Source of the DNA: JBGPTF01 sp041490445
GTDB taxonomy: Bacteria; Acidobacteriota; Terriglobia; Acidiferrales; UBA7541
NCBI GenBank assembly: GCA_041490445.1
Contig: JBGPTF010000006.1
Coordinates: 62,001 to 126,000, forward strand
DNA: 64,000 bases
Direction: 5' to 3'
This document shows positions 54,657 to 63,627 of this stretch, piece by piece; positions within the stretch are counted from its first letter, which is position 1; every line of letters starts with the position of its first letter. The notes beneath the pieces are model-generated. The model saw only the letters and a program-made list of their open reading frames with translations, was not told the DNA's origin and made no database searches. A program made the position numbers and the translations under genes.

Positions 54657-56762
54657 CTAATGATAGAGTTCCGCGCTGGCTAATGAAGTTTGTGAATTGT
54701 CCAATCCTCCCACGACAAGCACTTTCCCATTCTGCAGCAGCGTCGCCGTGTGAGAGTTTCTCTCCGTAGCCATGCTGCCCGTGACGCTAAAGCTGTCGCT
54801 GGGCGGGTTGTAGAGTTCCGCCGTGAAGACAGAAGCACTGAAACCGTCGCTCCCCCCAGCAAGCAGGACCTCCCCATTCCCCAGCAGATTCGCCGTATGC
54901 GAGGAACGGGGCGATAGCATCACTCCACTTCTGAGAGTGAATTGCTTGGTCGCTGGATCGTAACGCTCTGCGTTAGCGATGTTAACGTCCGACCCTCCGG
55001 CAAGCTGTACGCTCCCGCTCGGCAGGCGCGTCGCCGTGTGGCCAGCCCGCGCCACATTCATTTGGTTTGAGGTAAGAGTAAAGGATCCCGTTGCCGGGTC
55101 GTAGATTTCCGCTGTGAAGAGAAACCTGAAATCGTCTTCCCCTCCCGCCAAGAGGACAGTTCCATCCTGGAGAAGCGTTGCCGTATGGCTGTCGCGCTTA
55201 TTTGACATGCTGCCCGTAGTGGCAAATTTCCCGGTCGCCGGATCGTAGAGTTCTGCGGTGGAAAGAGAGGGGGAATTGGTGTTCCCCACGAATCCTCCGG
55301 TCAACAGCACTTTGCCATTGGGTAACAAGGTAGCCGTGTGTGCCCCGCGGCCCGCCGTCATGTCGCCGGTGGGAGTGAAAGTCCCGGCCGCCGGATCGTA
55401 GAGTTCCGTGGTGGACAGAGGATCGAAGAATCCGTCCAAGCCACCGGCCACAAGCACTTTTCCATTCGGCAGGAGCGTGGCTGTTTGATACTGCCGTTTG
55501 ACGGCCATGCTTCCCGTGGAGCTGAAAGTACCCGTCGAGGGGTCGTAGAGTTCAGCGGTGGCCAGCGGAGGACCGAATATCCCGGAACCTCCAACGACTA
55601 GGACTTTCCCATTTTGCAGCAACGTCGCGGTATGAAATGAGCGGGCTTCCGCCATGCTGCCCGTGGAGGTGAAGCCGGCTGACAGGATTGTGATGGATGC
55701 AATCGCGTTCGTGGTTGGATCGGCGACGCTCGTGGCAATCACATGGTATATGCCCACAGCGCTGGGCGCCGTGTAAGTGCCGGTAGCCGTGATGGTCCCT
55801 CCTGCCGCACCTTCCTGAATGTTCCAGGTCACGGCAGTGTTGCTCGTCCCATCCACGAAGGCCACAAAATTGAGCGTTCCATTCGGTCCCAGGTTGTACG
55901 TCGCTGGAGCTATCGAGACAGAAACGGGAGGAACGTTGACGCTCGCCATCGCACTCTTGGTGTTGTCGGCCCGGCTGGTGGCGATTACGTGGTAGGTCCC
56001 GACGGCTTGCGGAGCGGTATAGACCCCCGCACTCGTAATTGACCCGCCGGCGGCTCCTTCCTGTATGCTCCACGTTACCGCGGTGTTGTTTGTTCCTGTG
56101 ACCGTCGCGGCGAAGGGCGACACATCACCCCTGAACACTGTCGCCGCGTTGGGCGAAATCGCCACGGCAACGGGAGGAACGTTGACGCTCGCCATCGCAC
56201 TCTTGGTGTTGTCGGCCTGACTGGTCGCGACGACATGGTAAGTGCCGACGGCTTGCGGTGCGGTATAAGCACCAGCGCTCGTAATCGTGCCGCCAGCGGC
56301 TCCTTCCTGAACGCTCCACGTTACCGCGGTGTTGTTTGTTCCTGTGACCGTCGCCGTGAACGACTGCAACGAACCGCTGAACACTGTCGCCGCGTTCGGC
56401 GAGACTGTCACCGCAACCGGCGGCACGGTGACGGTGGCTGTGCCGCTTTTGGTGCTGTCGGCTTGGCTGGTGGCGATTACGTGGAAGGCCCCGACGGCTT
56501 GCGGAGCGGTATAGACTCCCGCGCTCGTAATTGACCCGCCAGCGGCTCCTTCCTGGACGCTCCAGGTTACAGCCGTGTTACTGGTTCCTGTGACCGTCGC
56601 AGTAAAAGTTTGTGTCGCGCCAGCGAACACCGTCGGCGCCGCGGGTGAAATGGCGACGAACACGATAGGGGGTGGGCTGCTCGCGCTGCCAGCGCCGCAT
56701 CCCACTGCGAACAACAGTATTGCCAGCAGCAACGCAGCAGATCCAATTCTCGCGAATCTCAT
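54657..56762 (-). CDS. lipoprotein with four Ig-like repeats and seven kelch repeats
   Basis: A 701-residue exported protein with lipobox 'LLFAVGCGAG'. Residues about 33-360 hold four tandem Ig-like (BIG2-type) repeats of 82 residues, each containing 'NTAVTWSVQEGAAGG' and 'GVYTAPQAVGTYHVIATSQA'; residues about 360-701 hold seven kelch-type repeats of 47-51 residues, each with 'HTATLLPNGKVLVAGG' and ending 'TAELYDPATG'. Kelch propellers bind proteins or glycans; Ig spacers project them from the surface. A surface-exposed recognition or adhesion protein is inferred. It is divergent from the ECF sigma gene, with 153 bases between. Confidence 0.9.
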   Translation of the reverse strand: MRFARIGSAALLLAILLFAVGCGAGSASSPPPIVFVAISPAAPTVFAGATQTFTATVTGTSNTAVTWSVQEGAAGGSITSAGVYTAPQAVGAFHVIATSQADSTKSGTATVTVPPVAVTVSPNAATVFSGSLQSFTATVTGTNNTAVTWSVQEGAAGGTITSAGAYTAPQAVGTYHVVATSQADNTKSAMASVNVPPVAVAISPNAATVFRGDVSPFAATVTGTNNTAVTWSIQEGAAGGSITSAGVYTAPQAVGTYHVIATSRADNTKSAMASVNVPPVSVSIAPATYNLGPNGTLNFVAFVDGTSNTAVTWNIQEGAAGGTITATGTYTAPSAVGIYHVIATSVADPTTNAIASITILSAGFTSTGSMAEARSFHTATLLQNGKVLVVGGSGIFGPPLATAELYDPSTGTFSSTGSMAVKRQYQTATLLPNGKVLVAGGLDGFFDPLSTTELYDPAAGTFTPTGDMTAGRGAHTATLLPNGKVLLTGGFVGNTNSPSLSTAELYDPATGKFATTGSMSNKRDSHTATLLQDGTVLLAGGEDDFRFLFTAEIYDPATGSFTLTSNQMNVARAGHTATRLPSGSVQLAGGSDVNIANAERYDPATKQFTLRSGVMLSPRSSHTANLLGNGEVLLAGGSDGFSASVFTAELYNPPSDSFSVTGSMATERNSHTATLLQNGKVLVVGGLDNSQTSLASAELYH
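55682..56666 (-). repeat. tandem ~246-bp coding repeat (four copies)
   Basis: The DNA coding for the Ig-like units of the kelch lipoprotein repeats with a period of about 246 bases. Copies 2 and 3 share long identical runs (for instance the segment coding for NTKSAMASVNVPPVAV), which suggests recent duplication or gene conversion and a risk of collapse in assembly. Confidence 0.75.
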
Positions 56763-56915
56763 TTCAGCCCTCCTAAGGCGACGACCTTGCTACCGTGCGC
56801 TAGATTCCACCCGGCTTGTCACCCCGCTGTTTATATGTGGTGCAATCGGCAGGTTTGTGACAGAATTCTGCAAACGCGAAGCACTGTTTCAGCCAGCGGC
56901 TGATTTTCCCCAAGC

Positions 56916-57488
56916 GTGGACGGGACTGTGGTGGACCAACTCAGCCAAGAAGCGCAGACCGATCTGTCGGGACGGATTCGGACAGGTGACCCTGCCGCTG
57001 AGGACGAGCTCGCGCGCTTCTTCGGCGAAAGGGTTTTCGTCATGGTGCTGGCCCGCATCCGTGACGCCGAGGCGGCCCGCGATCTGGCTCAGGAGGTAAT
57101 GTTGTCAGTGCTGCGGGCGCTGCGGGATGGCCAACTCCGACAGGCGGAGAGGCTTTCCGCATACGTCCACGGTACGGCCCGGAACATTGCGAACAACTAT
57201 CTGAGATCACGCGGCCAGCAGCCGGAAAGCGTTCCGATTGTCCAGGAGATCGAGGTTTCGCAGCCTCCCTTTGACTTCGAAAACTCTGAACGGCGGACGC
57301 TGGTGCGGAGTGCCATCAATCGCCTGGATTCTACCGATCGCAAGATCCTGCTGCTGACGCTGGTAGAAGGGCTGAAGCCCGCGGAGATTTCGTTCCAGCT
57401 CGGCCTGACGCCGGAAGCAGTCCGGACCCGGAAGTCCCGGGCTACGAAAAAAGTGATGGCTGCCATGAAAAGATTGTCACGAACATGA
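56916..57488 (+). CDS. ECF-type sigma-70 factor
   Basis: A 190-residue sigma factor with region 2 ('VFVMVLARIRDAEAARDLAQ', 'EVMLSVLRALRDGQLRQAER', 'LSAYVHGTARNIANNYLRSR') and region 4 ('LDSTDRKILLLTLVEGLKPA', 'EISFQLGLTPEAVRTRKSRA') but no region 3, as in ECF factors. Starts include a GTG at the given position and two GTGs four and five codons in. The downstream gene 36 bases away codes for a zinc-finger protein with one TM segment, its likely anti-sigma. No GGAAC-type autoregulatory promoter was found upstream. Confidence 0.9.
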   Translation: MDGTVVDQLSQEAQTDLSGRIRTGDPAAEDELARFFGERVFVMVLARIRDAEAARDLAQEVMLSVLRALRDGQLRQAERLSAYVHGTARNIANNYLRSRGQQPESVPIVQEIEVSQPPFDFENSERRTLVRSAINRLDSTDRKILLLTLVEGLKPAEISFQLGLTPEAVRTRKSRATKKVMAAMKRLSRT

Positions 57489-57524
57489 CCGCGCAGCCAC
57501 ATAGTAGAGATAGGGACGGAAGCG

Positions 57525-58370
57525 ATGGATTGTGAACAGATCAAGCGGGAGGAGATGGTCGAACGGTACCTCCTGGGCAGGTTGAGCGAGTCGGAGCAAG
57601 ACGCTTTTGAGTTGCACTATTTCGAGTGCGCGCACTGCTTCGACGAGGTGAAGGCTCATCGCAGCCTGCGAGAAGAGCTTGCGAGGCAGCGCGCGACTAT
57701 CCGCACCGAAGCTGTCCGCGCGAGCGCGGGTTGGCGCTGGGCGTGGGCGGTTGGTGCGGCGGCCGCCGTTGTGGTTGTCAGCCTCGGCCTGTGGCAGCGC
57801 CGGCCGCAGGTTCGGCCGCAGCCTTCGACGCCCGTTGCGGTGGCACCCGTCTCCAAAGCTCCGGAACAGACGGGCACGGACCACAAAACAGGTGAAGCAG
57901 GCTCCACTCAGGTCGCTTCACTGGAGGAGCTTGCGCGCTTCGATCCTCCGCGCTATTCCCCTGCGATTCTGCGCGGGCCTACAGATGAGGCGACGCGCCG
58001 CTTCCGGGAAGGGATGAACTTCTATAGCAAAGGAGACTATGCCGGGACCATCAAGAAGCTTCGAAGCACAGTCGAACTCAATCCGCAGGCCGCAGACGCG
58101 CGCTTCTTTTTGGGTGCGTGTTTCCTGCTCACTGGGCAATCCACAGAGGGCATCCGGGAATTGAAGGAAACAATCGCGCTCGGCGAATCGCCGTATCTCG
58201 AAGAAGCGCATTTCTATCTCAGCAAGGCTTACCTTCAAGAGGGAAACGTTGCGGAGGCTAGGAAGGAGTTACAAACCACGGTCCGCCTGCATGGCGACCT
58301 GGAAAACCAGGCTCGCGAGTTACTCCAGAAATTGGAGGCCCGGGGCAAGAAGTCAGACAAGGACAATTAA
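57525..58370 (+). CDS. zinc-finger (zf-HC2) anti-sigma-like membrane protein with TPR domain
   Basis: A 281-residue protein. The N-terminal 50 residues contain 'MVERYLLGRLSESEQDAFEL' and HYFECAHC (HxxxCxxC), the zinc-binding anti-sigma domain; a single TM segment at about 71-88 (WAWAVGAAAAVVVVSLGLW) follows; the periplasmic part has TPR-like repeats ('GMNFYSKGDYAGTIKKLRST', 'AHFYLSKAYLQEGNVAEARK'). It should hold the sigma factor at the inner membrane and sense signals through the TPRs. It lies between the sigma and CHAT genes in one operon. Confidence 0.87.
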   Translation: MDCEQIKREEMVERYLLGRLSESEQDAFELHYFECAHCFDEVKAHRSLREELARQRATIRTEAVRASAGWRWAWAVGAAAAVVVVSLGLWQRRPQVRPQPSTPVAVAPVSKAPEQTGTDHKTGEAGSTQVASLEELARFDPPRYSPAILRGPTDEATRRFREGMNFYSKGDYAGTIKKLRSTVELNPQAADARFFLGACFLLTGQSTEGIRELKETIALGESPYLEEAHFYLSKAYLQEGNVAEARKELQTTVRLHGDLENQARELLQKLEARGKKSDKDN

Positions 58371-58451
58371 GAATAGTGTGACTGTGACGCCGACAGCCAT
58401 GCCGAGATTCGGAGTCGAAGAGGACAACATCGTCCTTTCCCGGGTGAAGCC

Positions 58452-61400
58452 ATGAATAATTCCCGCCGCTCTCGCAGCAGTCTGCTCGCCCTCGCATTTA
58501 TCCTCCTAATGGCGAGGCCGGCGCAGGCCGTTAAGTTTCAAGGTCAAGCCCCAGCCCAAACGCCGACGCAAAAGCCGCAGGAAAACTCCAAACAGGAATC
58601 GGGGGAAACAGCCTCCCCGGCAAGTGTTTCGCCAGAACTCGAAAGTATCAAGAAACTGATTTTGGATGGCAAGTATGGGGAAGCGGAGGGCCGAGCGCGA
58701 ACGTTGCTTGCTTCCGTTGAGGCCAGCGGCGGGCGCGAATCCCTCCAGGCCGCTGAGGTTATGGATGCGCTCGTGGAATCCCTCTGGCGGGTCGGCAAGG
58801 CGAAAACGTCCGAAGCGCGCGAGCTGGGCGAGCGCGCCGTGGCCATCAAGGAAAAAGCGCTGGGGCCCGATGATCCCGAAACTGCTACAAGCCTGACTGG
58901 CCTGGGAAACGTGTTTTTCCAGAGGGCTGACTATAAAGCCGCGAAGCCAGTCCTCGAACGCGCTCTGGCCATCCGCGAAAAGGCCCTTGGCCTGGACAGC
59001 GTCCTGGTTGCGAAAAGTCTGTCCAATCTTGGAATCCTCTATCTGGACATAGGCGACTACAAAACGACAAGACCATTGCTCGAGCGCGCCCGGGCCATTG
59101 AAGAAAAAGCCCTGGGTCCGGACGGTCCAGAACTTGCCAAGACGTTGAACAACCTGGCCAGCCTTGACCGCCTCACCGGTCATTATGCTGACGCGAAGGC
59201 ACTCGAACAGCGCGCCCTGACCATCTGGGAGAAAGCCTATGGTCCCGACCACCCGCTCGTTGCGCTGGCGCTCAGCAATCTCGCGGTCCTCGACGACGTC
59301 ACGGGCAACTACGCCAGCGCGAGGGAGCGGTTTGAGCGCGCCCTGACCATTCGTGAAAAAGTGTACGGCTCCGAAAGCTCTGCGGTGGCGGAGACTCTGC
59401 ACGAACTTGCGAGTTTACATCTGGAGATTGGCGACTACGGCGCAGCGAAATCTTTATATGAGCGCTCCATCGCGGGCGCTGAGAAGGCCATGGGGCCGGA
59501 GCACCCTTACTTGGCCTCATTTCTCGGTAACTATGCAAACCTTCTGATGAGTATGGGCGATTACGCGGGTGCAAGGCGAAACTACGAGCGTTCACTGGCG
59601 ATTGAGGAGAAGGTACTGGGGCTGGAGAACCCACAGGTGGCGACAACGCTGGGCAACTTCGCTAACTTGCTCCGAAGTATGGGCGACTACAGCGAGGCGA
59701 AACGCCTTAATGAGCGAGCCCTGGCGATTCTGGAAAAGGCGTTGGGCCCGGAAAACCCACAGGTGGCGGTAACGCTGGGCAACCTCGCTAACTTGCTCCA
59801 AAGTATGGGCGACTACAGCGAGGCGAAACGCCTTAACGAGCGAGCCCTGGCGATTCTGGAAAAGACACTGGGCCCCGAGCATCCGGTAGTCGCCAATTCC
59901 CTCGGGAACCTGGGCATCATTCTCCAAGTAACGGGAGACAGGGTGGGCGCGCGAAAGCTCCAAGAGCGCGCCCTGCGGATTAAGGAAAAAGCCCGGGGTC
60001 CGGAACATCCCTCTGTCGCTGTCACTTTGCGAAACCTCGCAGCCCTGGACAGGGACGCACATGATTACGCAGCGGCTAAGCCGCTCCTCGAGCGGGCGCT
60101 GGCGATCGACGAAAAGGCGTACGGTCCCAACCACCCCCTTGTGGCCTCCTCTCTGGTGGCCCTCGGCCGGTTCCTCGCAATGACCAATGACTATGCGGGA
60201 GCCAAATCAGTTCTTGTACGCGCCCTGGCCATCCAGCAGAAAGCCTTGGGCGCTGACCACCCAGTGGTGGCGGACACTCAAGCGGTTCTGGCACTCGCTC
60301 TCGTGGAGACAGGGGAGGAGCCGGCGGGGCTACGCATGGCTCTCGAATGCGAACAGATTCAGAGCGAGCACCTGCGGCTTGCGCTCGCCTCGCTCTCCGA
60401 GCGTGAAGCCTTGGCGTACGCGCAAAGTAAACTCTACTTTTTGGAAGTCCCTGTGAACCTTGCGTTGCAGCGTGCGAAAAAACTACCTGGCGCATCGCGA
60501 GCCGCGTGGGATGTCGTAGCCCGCCGGCGGGCGGTCGTACTCGATGAGATGGCGGCGCGCCACCGCAGCGTCGCCGGCGCCGGTAATCCAGAAGTAGCAC
60601 AGCTTGCGGAAAACCTGAGTTCCGCCCGCGCTCGGTTGGCCAATCTCATCGTCCGGGGAGAGGGCGGCAACCCGCCGCGAAATTACCAGATTCTCCTCGA
60701 CCAGACACGACGGGAACGAGAACAGGCGGAGCGGGCGCTGGCGGACAAGAGTGCTGCGTTTCGACGCCAGCAAGCCCGGAACCGGCTCGGCTTCGATGAG
60801 ATTGCTGCCGCTCTGCCGCCCCGCAGCGCGCTGGTGGCGTTTCTCCGTCATGACGACCTGCATTTGCAGGACAAGGGGACCAAGTCCGGAGTTTTGCCTT
60901 CGTACGCCGCGTTCGTCCTGCGTCAGGGTGAGAGCGAACCGGCGTTAGTGCCGCTGGGCGAAGCAGCGGAGCTGGAGCCTTTGGTAGCGCGCTGGCGCAA
61001 GGAAATGGCGCAGGAAGCGGCAGCCCCCGGCGTAGACTCGAAGCGCACCGAAGCCGAAAGCCGTCGAGCCGGCGGCGAACTGCGGAGCAAGGTCTGGGAC
61101 CCGATCGCAGCTCGACTCGGAGACGCGCAGCAGGTGTTCATCGTTCCCGATGACGCCTTGCACTTGCTGAACTTCGCGGCGCTCCCGACGAGAGCGGACC
61201 GCTACCTGATCGAGACCGGGCCGAAGATTCATTACCTTTCTGCTGAGCGGGATCTGGTCCCCTTCGAGGCGCCCGCCAGCGGAAAAGGATTGCTGGCGGT
61301 GGGCGCGCCGGCTTTCGATGAAACGCGGTACTTTGCCGCCCTATCCGTTCAGCCAGCGCCGCTTCGAGAGAGTGCGGCTACGCTTCCTGCGGCGGCGCAG

Positions 61401-62150
61401 GGCTTCCGAGGGATGCGATCATCCTGCGGGGATTTCAAAAACATGCGTTTTGAGGATCTGCCCGGCTCGAGGCGCGAAGTGGAACAGGTCGCCGGGTTGT
61501 GGGCAAGACGCGGCCCGGCGCCGGAGGCATCCGAAAATGTCGTGAGTCTGACCGGCTCGCTGGCGAGCGAAGCGGAATTCAAGAGGCTGGCGGCGGGCCA
61601 CCGCGTTTTGCATCTGGCAACCCACGGCTTCATCCTTGGCGGGGATTGCGCGCCGTCGCCGGCGTCGTCTGCCAATGCGGTCGGAGAGCAGGTGCCCACT
61701 CCCACGACCGGGGAAAATCCTCTGCGACTGTCTGGACTGGCACTCGCGGGAGCGAATCATCGCGACGCGGCCGGGCCGGACGAGGAAGACGGTGTTCTGA
61801 CGGCGGAAGAAATTGCCGCACTCGACCTGAGTGGAGTCGAATGGGTTGTTCTTTCGGCATGTGACACTGGGCTGGGTGAAGTACAAAGGGGAGAAGGCGT
61901 GTTCGGGTTGCGGCGGGCTTTTCAGGTAGCGGGCGCGCGGACTCTCATCATGAGTTTATGGCCGGTGGACGACCGCTCGACCGAACATTGGATGACTGCG
62001 CTTTACAGAAATCGCTTTCTGCATGGAATGAGCACGGCGGATGCCGTGAACCAGGCGAGCTTGGAGCTACTGCGCCAGCGTCGAGCAAAGCACCTCAGCA
62101 CCCATCCCTTCTATTGGGCGGCCTTCGTCGCCGCCGGTGACTGGCGCTAG
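58452..62150 (+). CDS. exported TPR-CHAT (caspase-like) protein
   Basis: A 1232-residue protein: signal-peptide-like N-terminus (SLLALAFILLMARPAQA), about twelve 42-residue kinesin-light-chain-type TPRs (residues about 100-620, each ending like 'ERALAIREKALGPEHP'), a helical spacer, and a C-terminal CHAT domain with the His-Cys dyad His1058 ('RVLHLATHGFILGGD') and Cys1137 ('WVVLSACDTGLGEVQRGEGV'). CHAT is a caspase-family protease fold. Export of a CHAT protein is unusual and depends on the signal peptide being real. It ends the operon begun by the ECF sigma factor, so its expression is probably sigma-controlled. Two adjacent TPR units are nearly identical in DNA (see repeat). Confidence 0.9.
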   Translation: MNNSRRSRSSLLALAFILLMARPAQAVKFQGQAPAQTPTQKPQENSKQESGETASPASVSPELESIKKLILDGKYGEAEGRARTLLASVEASGGRESLQAAEVMDALVESLWRVGKAKTSEARELGERAVAIKEKALGPDDPETATSLTGLGNVFFQRADYKAAKPVLERALAIREKALGLDSVLVAKSLSNLGILYLDIGDYKTTRPLLERARAIEEKALGPDGPELAKTLNNLASLDRLTGHYADAKALEQRALTIWEKAYGPDHPLVALALSNLAVLDDVTGNYASARERFERALTIREKVYGSESSAVAETLHELASLHLEIGDYGAAKSLYERSIAGAEKAMGPEHPYLASFLGNYANLLMSMGDYAGARRNYERSLAIEEKVLGLENPQVATTLGNFANLLRSMGDYSEAKRLNERALAILEKALGPENPQVAVTLGNLANLLQSMGDYSEAKRLNERALAILEKTLGPEHPVVANSLGNLGIILQVTGDRVGARKLQERALRIKEKARGPEHPSVAVTLRNLAALDRDAHDYAAAKPLLERALAIDEKAYGPNHPLVASSLVALGRFLAMTNDYAGAKSVLVRALAIQQKALGADHPVVADTQAVLALALVETGEEPAGLRMALECEQIQSEHLRLALASLSEREALAYAQSKLYFLEVPVNLALQRAKKLPGASRAAWDVVARRRAVVLDEMAARHRSVAGAGNPEVAQLAENLSSARARLANLIVRGEGGNPPRNYQILLDQTRREREQAERALADKSAAFRRQQARNRLGFDEIAAALPPRSALVAFLRHDDLHLQDKGTKSGVLPSYAAFVLRQGESEPALVPLGEAAELEPLVARWRKEMAQEAAAPGVDSKRTEAESRRAGGELRSKVWDPIAARLGDAQQVFIVPDDALHLLNFAALPTRADRYLIETGPKIHYLSAERDLVPFEAPASGKGLLAVGAPAFDETRYFAALSVQPAPLRESAATLPAAAQGFRGMRSSCGDFKNMRFEDLPGSRREVEQVAGLWARRGPAPEASENVVSLTGSLASEAEFKRLAAGHRVLHLATHGFILGGDCAPSPASSANAVGEQVPTPTTGENPLRLSGLALAGANHRDAAGPDEEDGVLTAEEIAALDLSGVEWVVLSACDTGLGEVQRGEGVFGLRRAFQVAGARTLIMSLWPVDDRSTEHWMTALYRNRFLHGMSTADAVNQASLELLRQRRAKHLSTHPFYWAAFVAAGDWR
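59628..59880 (+). repeat. near-identical 126-bp duplication of one TPR unit
   Basis: Two consecutive TPR-coding units share almost the same bases, for example ATGGGCGACTACAGCGAGGC followed by GAAACGCCTTAA(T/C)GAGCGAGC and GCCCTGGCGATTCTGGAAAA in both, differing at only a few positions. The other units are far more diverged, so this duplication is recent. Confidence 0.8.
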
Positions 62151-62345
62151 GGGCGCAGGCCGGCGCGAGGATTGCAAGGCACAGCGCTGATGCACGTCGA
62201 GGGCGGGGCGGCGGCAGCGGAGTGGGGGGGCGTCCGCGTCAAGCCATTTAAGAACGTAACTGCAGGCAACTTGACGGCGGCGGAGCGACCATCTAGACTG
62301 CTGCGAAATCCCCAGACGATTCTGATTTGGAGAGGTGAAACAACC

Positions 62346-63422
62346 ATGGCACAAGCCGCGCCCCAGCCGTTTGACGAAGCGAAGCTCAATCAATTCATGG
62401 AAAAAGCAGTAGGAGAAATCGGGGCGGCGATGAACGCCGCGCTCGTTGTGATCGGCGACAAACTCGGTCTGTACAAAGCCATGGCGGGCGCCGGCCCGAT
62501 GACGCCGGAAGAGCTCGCGAAAAAGACGGGCACGTCGGAGCGCTACGTCCGCGAGTGGCTTTGCGCGCAGGCGGCCGGAGGATTCGTCACCTACGACGCG
62601 GCGAGCGGGCGGTTCACCCTGCCGCCCGAGCAGGCATTTGCGCTCGCCGCGGAGGACAGCCCCGCATTTTTGCCCGGCGCCTTCCAGATTATTTCTTCCA
62701 TGCTGCGCGACGAACCGAAAATTGCGGAGGCGTTCCGCACCGGGGCGGGCGTGGGCTGGCACGACCATTGCGCGGATCTCTTCCAGGGCACGGAGCGGTT
62801 TTTCCGGCCAAATTACTCCGCCCATCTGATTGGCGAGTGGATTCCCGCTCTGACCGGCATCGAGGCAAAATTGAAGGCCGGAGGACGCGTTGCCGATGTG
62901 GGCTGCGGCCACGGGTCTTCGACGATCCTGATGGCCCGCGCCTATCCGAAGTCCACGTTCACCGGCTTCGATTATCACCGGCCCTCCGTCGAATGGGCGA
63001 GCAAAGCGGCACAGCAAGCGGGCGTTGGCGATCGCGCACAATTCGAGCAGTCGCACGCGCGGGATTTTCCCGGAAAGGATTACACGCTCGTGGCGTTCTT
63101 CGATTGCCTGCACGACATGGGCGATCCGGAAGGCGCCGCGCGGCACGTGCGGGAAGCCCTGGCGCCCGACGGCGCGTGGATGATCGTCGAACCGTTCGCC
63201 AGCGACCGCGTGGAAGAAAATCTGAATCCGATCGGCCGCGTTTTCTACTCAGCGTCCACGATGATCTGCACGCCGGCATCGCGCGCGCAGGAAGTGGGAC
63301 TGGCGCTCGGGGCGCAGGCCGGCGAGGCGCGGCTGACGAAAGTTCTCCGCGCCGCCGGATTCACGCGCGTCCGCCGCGCGGCGCAGACGCCATTCAATTT
63401 GATCCTGGAAGCGCGGCCGTAG
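62346..63422 (+). CDS. class I SAM-dependent methyltransferase with N-terminal winged-helix domain
   Basis: A 358-residue protein. Residues about 25-100 form a winged-helix dimerisation domain ('MNAALVVIGDKLGLYKAMAG', 'TPEELAKKTGTSERYVREWL') as in O-methyltransferases of secondary metabolism; motif I is 'GGRVADVGCGHGSSTILMAR' near residue 180, then 'STFTGFDYHRPSVEWASKAA' and 'HVREALAPDGAWMIVEPFAS'. Homologues with this layout act on small molecules. I start at MAQAAPQPF, preceded by GGAGAGGTG; a longer upstream frame has no ribosome-binding site. It is separated from the CHAT gene by 195 bases and need not share its operon. Confidence 0.9.
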   Translation: MAQAAPQPFDEAKLNQFMEKAVGEIGAAMNAALVVIGDKLGLYKAMAGAGPMTPEELAKKTGTSERYVREWLCAQAAGGFVTYDAASGRFTLPPEQAFALAAEDSPAFLPGAFQIISSMLRDEPKIAEAFRTGAGVGWHDHCADLFQGTERFFRPNYSAHLIGEWIPALTGIEAKLKAGGRVADVGCGHGSSTILMARAYPKSTFTGFDYHRPSVEWASKAAQQAGVGDRAQFEQSHARDFPGKDYTLVAFFDCLHDMGDPEGAARHVREALAPDGAWMIVEPFASDRVEENLNPIGRVFYSASTMICTPASRAQEVGLALGAQAGEARLTKVLRAAGFTRVRRAAQTPFNLILEARP

Positions 63423-63627
63423 GGGACGGTCCCGGAGTTTTCTCAGAGGAGTACGTCGTTCCCAGGGGCTTCCCGACAAAAAGCGTCGGGACGCACAAGA
63501 CGCGAAAGCCCCATTCGTTCTGCAGGTTGTATGTCGGAGCTAAAGCTCTGACCCCCGGAAGACAGATGGAAGATATTGCGGGACGCAACACCACGGACGC
63601 AGGGCGGCGGGGCTTGCCCGTCTCCGA

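Noticed and set aside
55682..56666. CRISPR-like array
   Set aside because: The repeats are 246 bases long, coding, and translate to tandem Ig-like domains.
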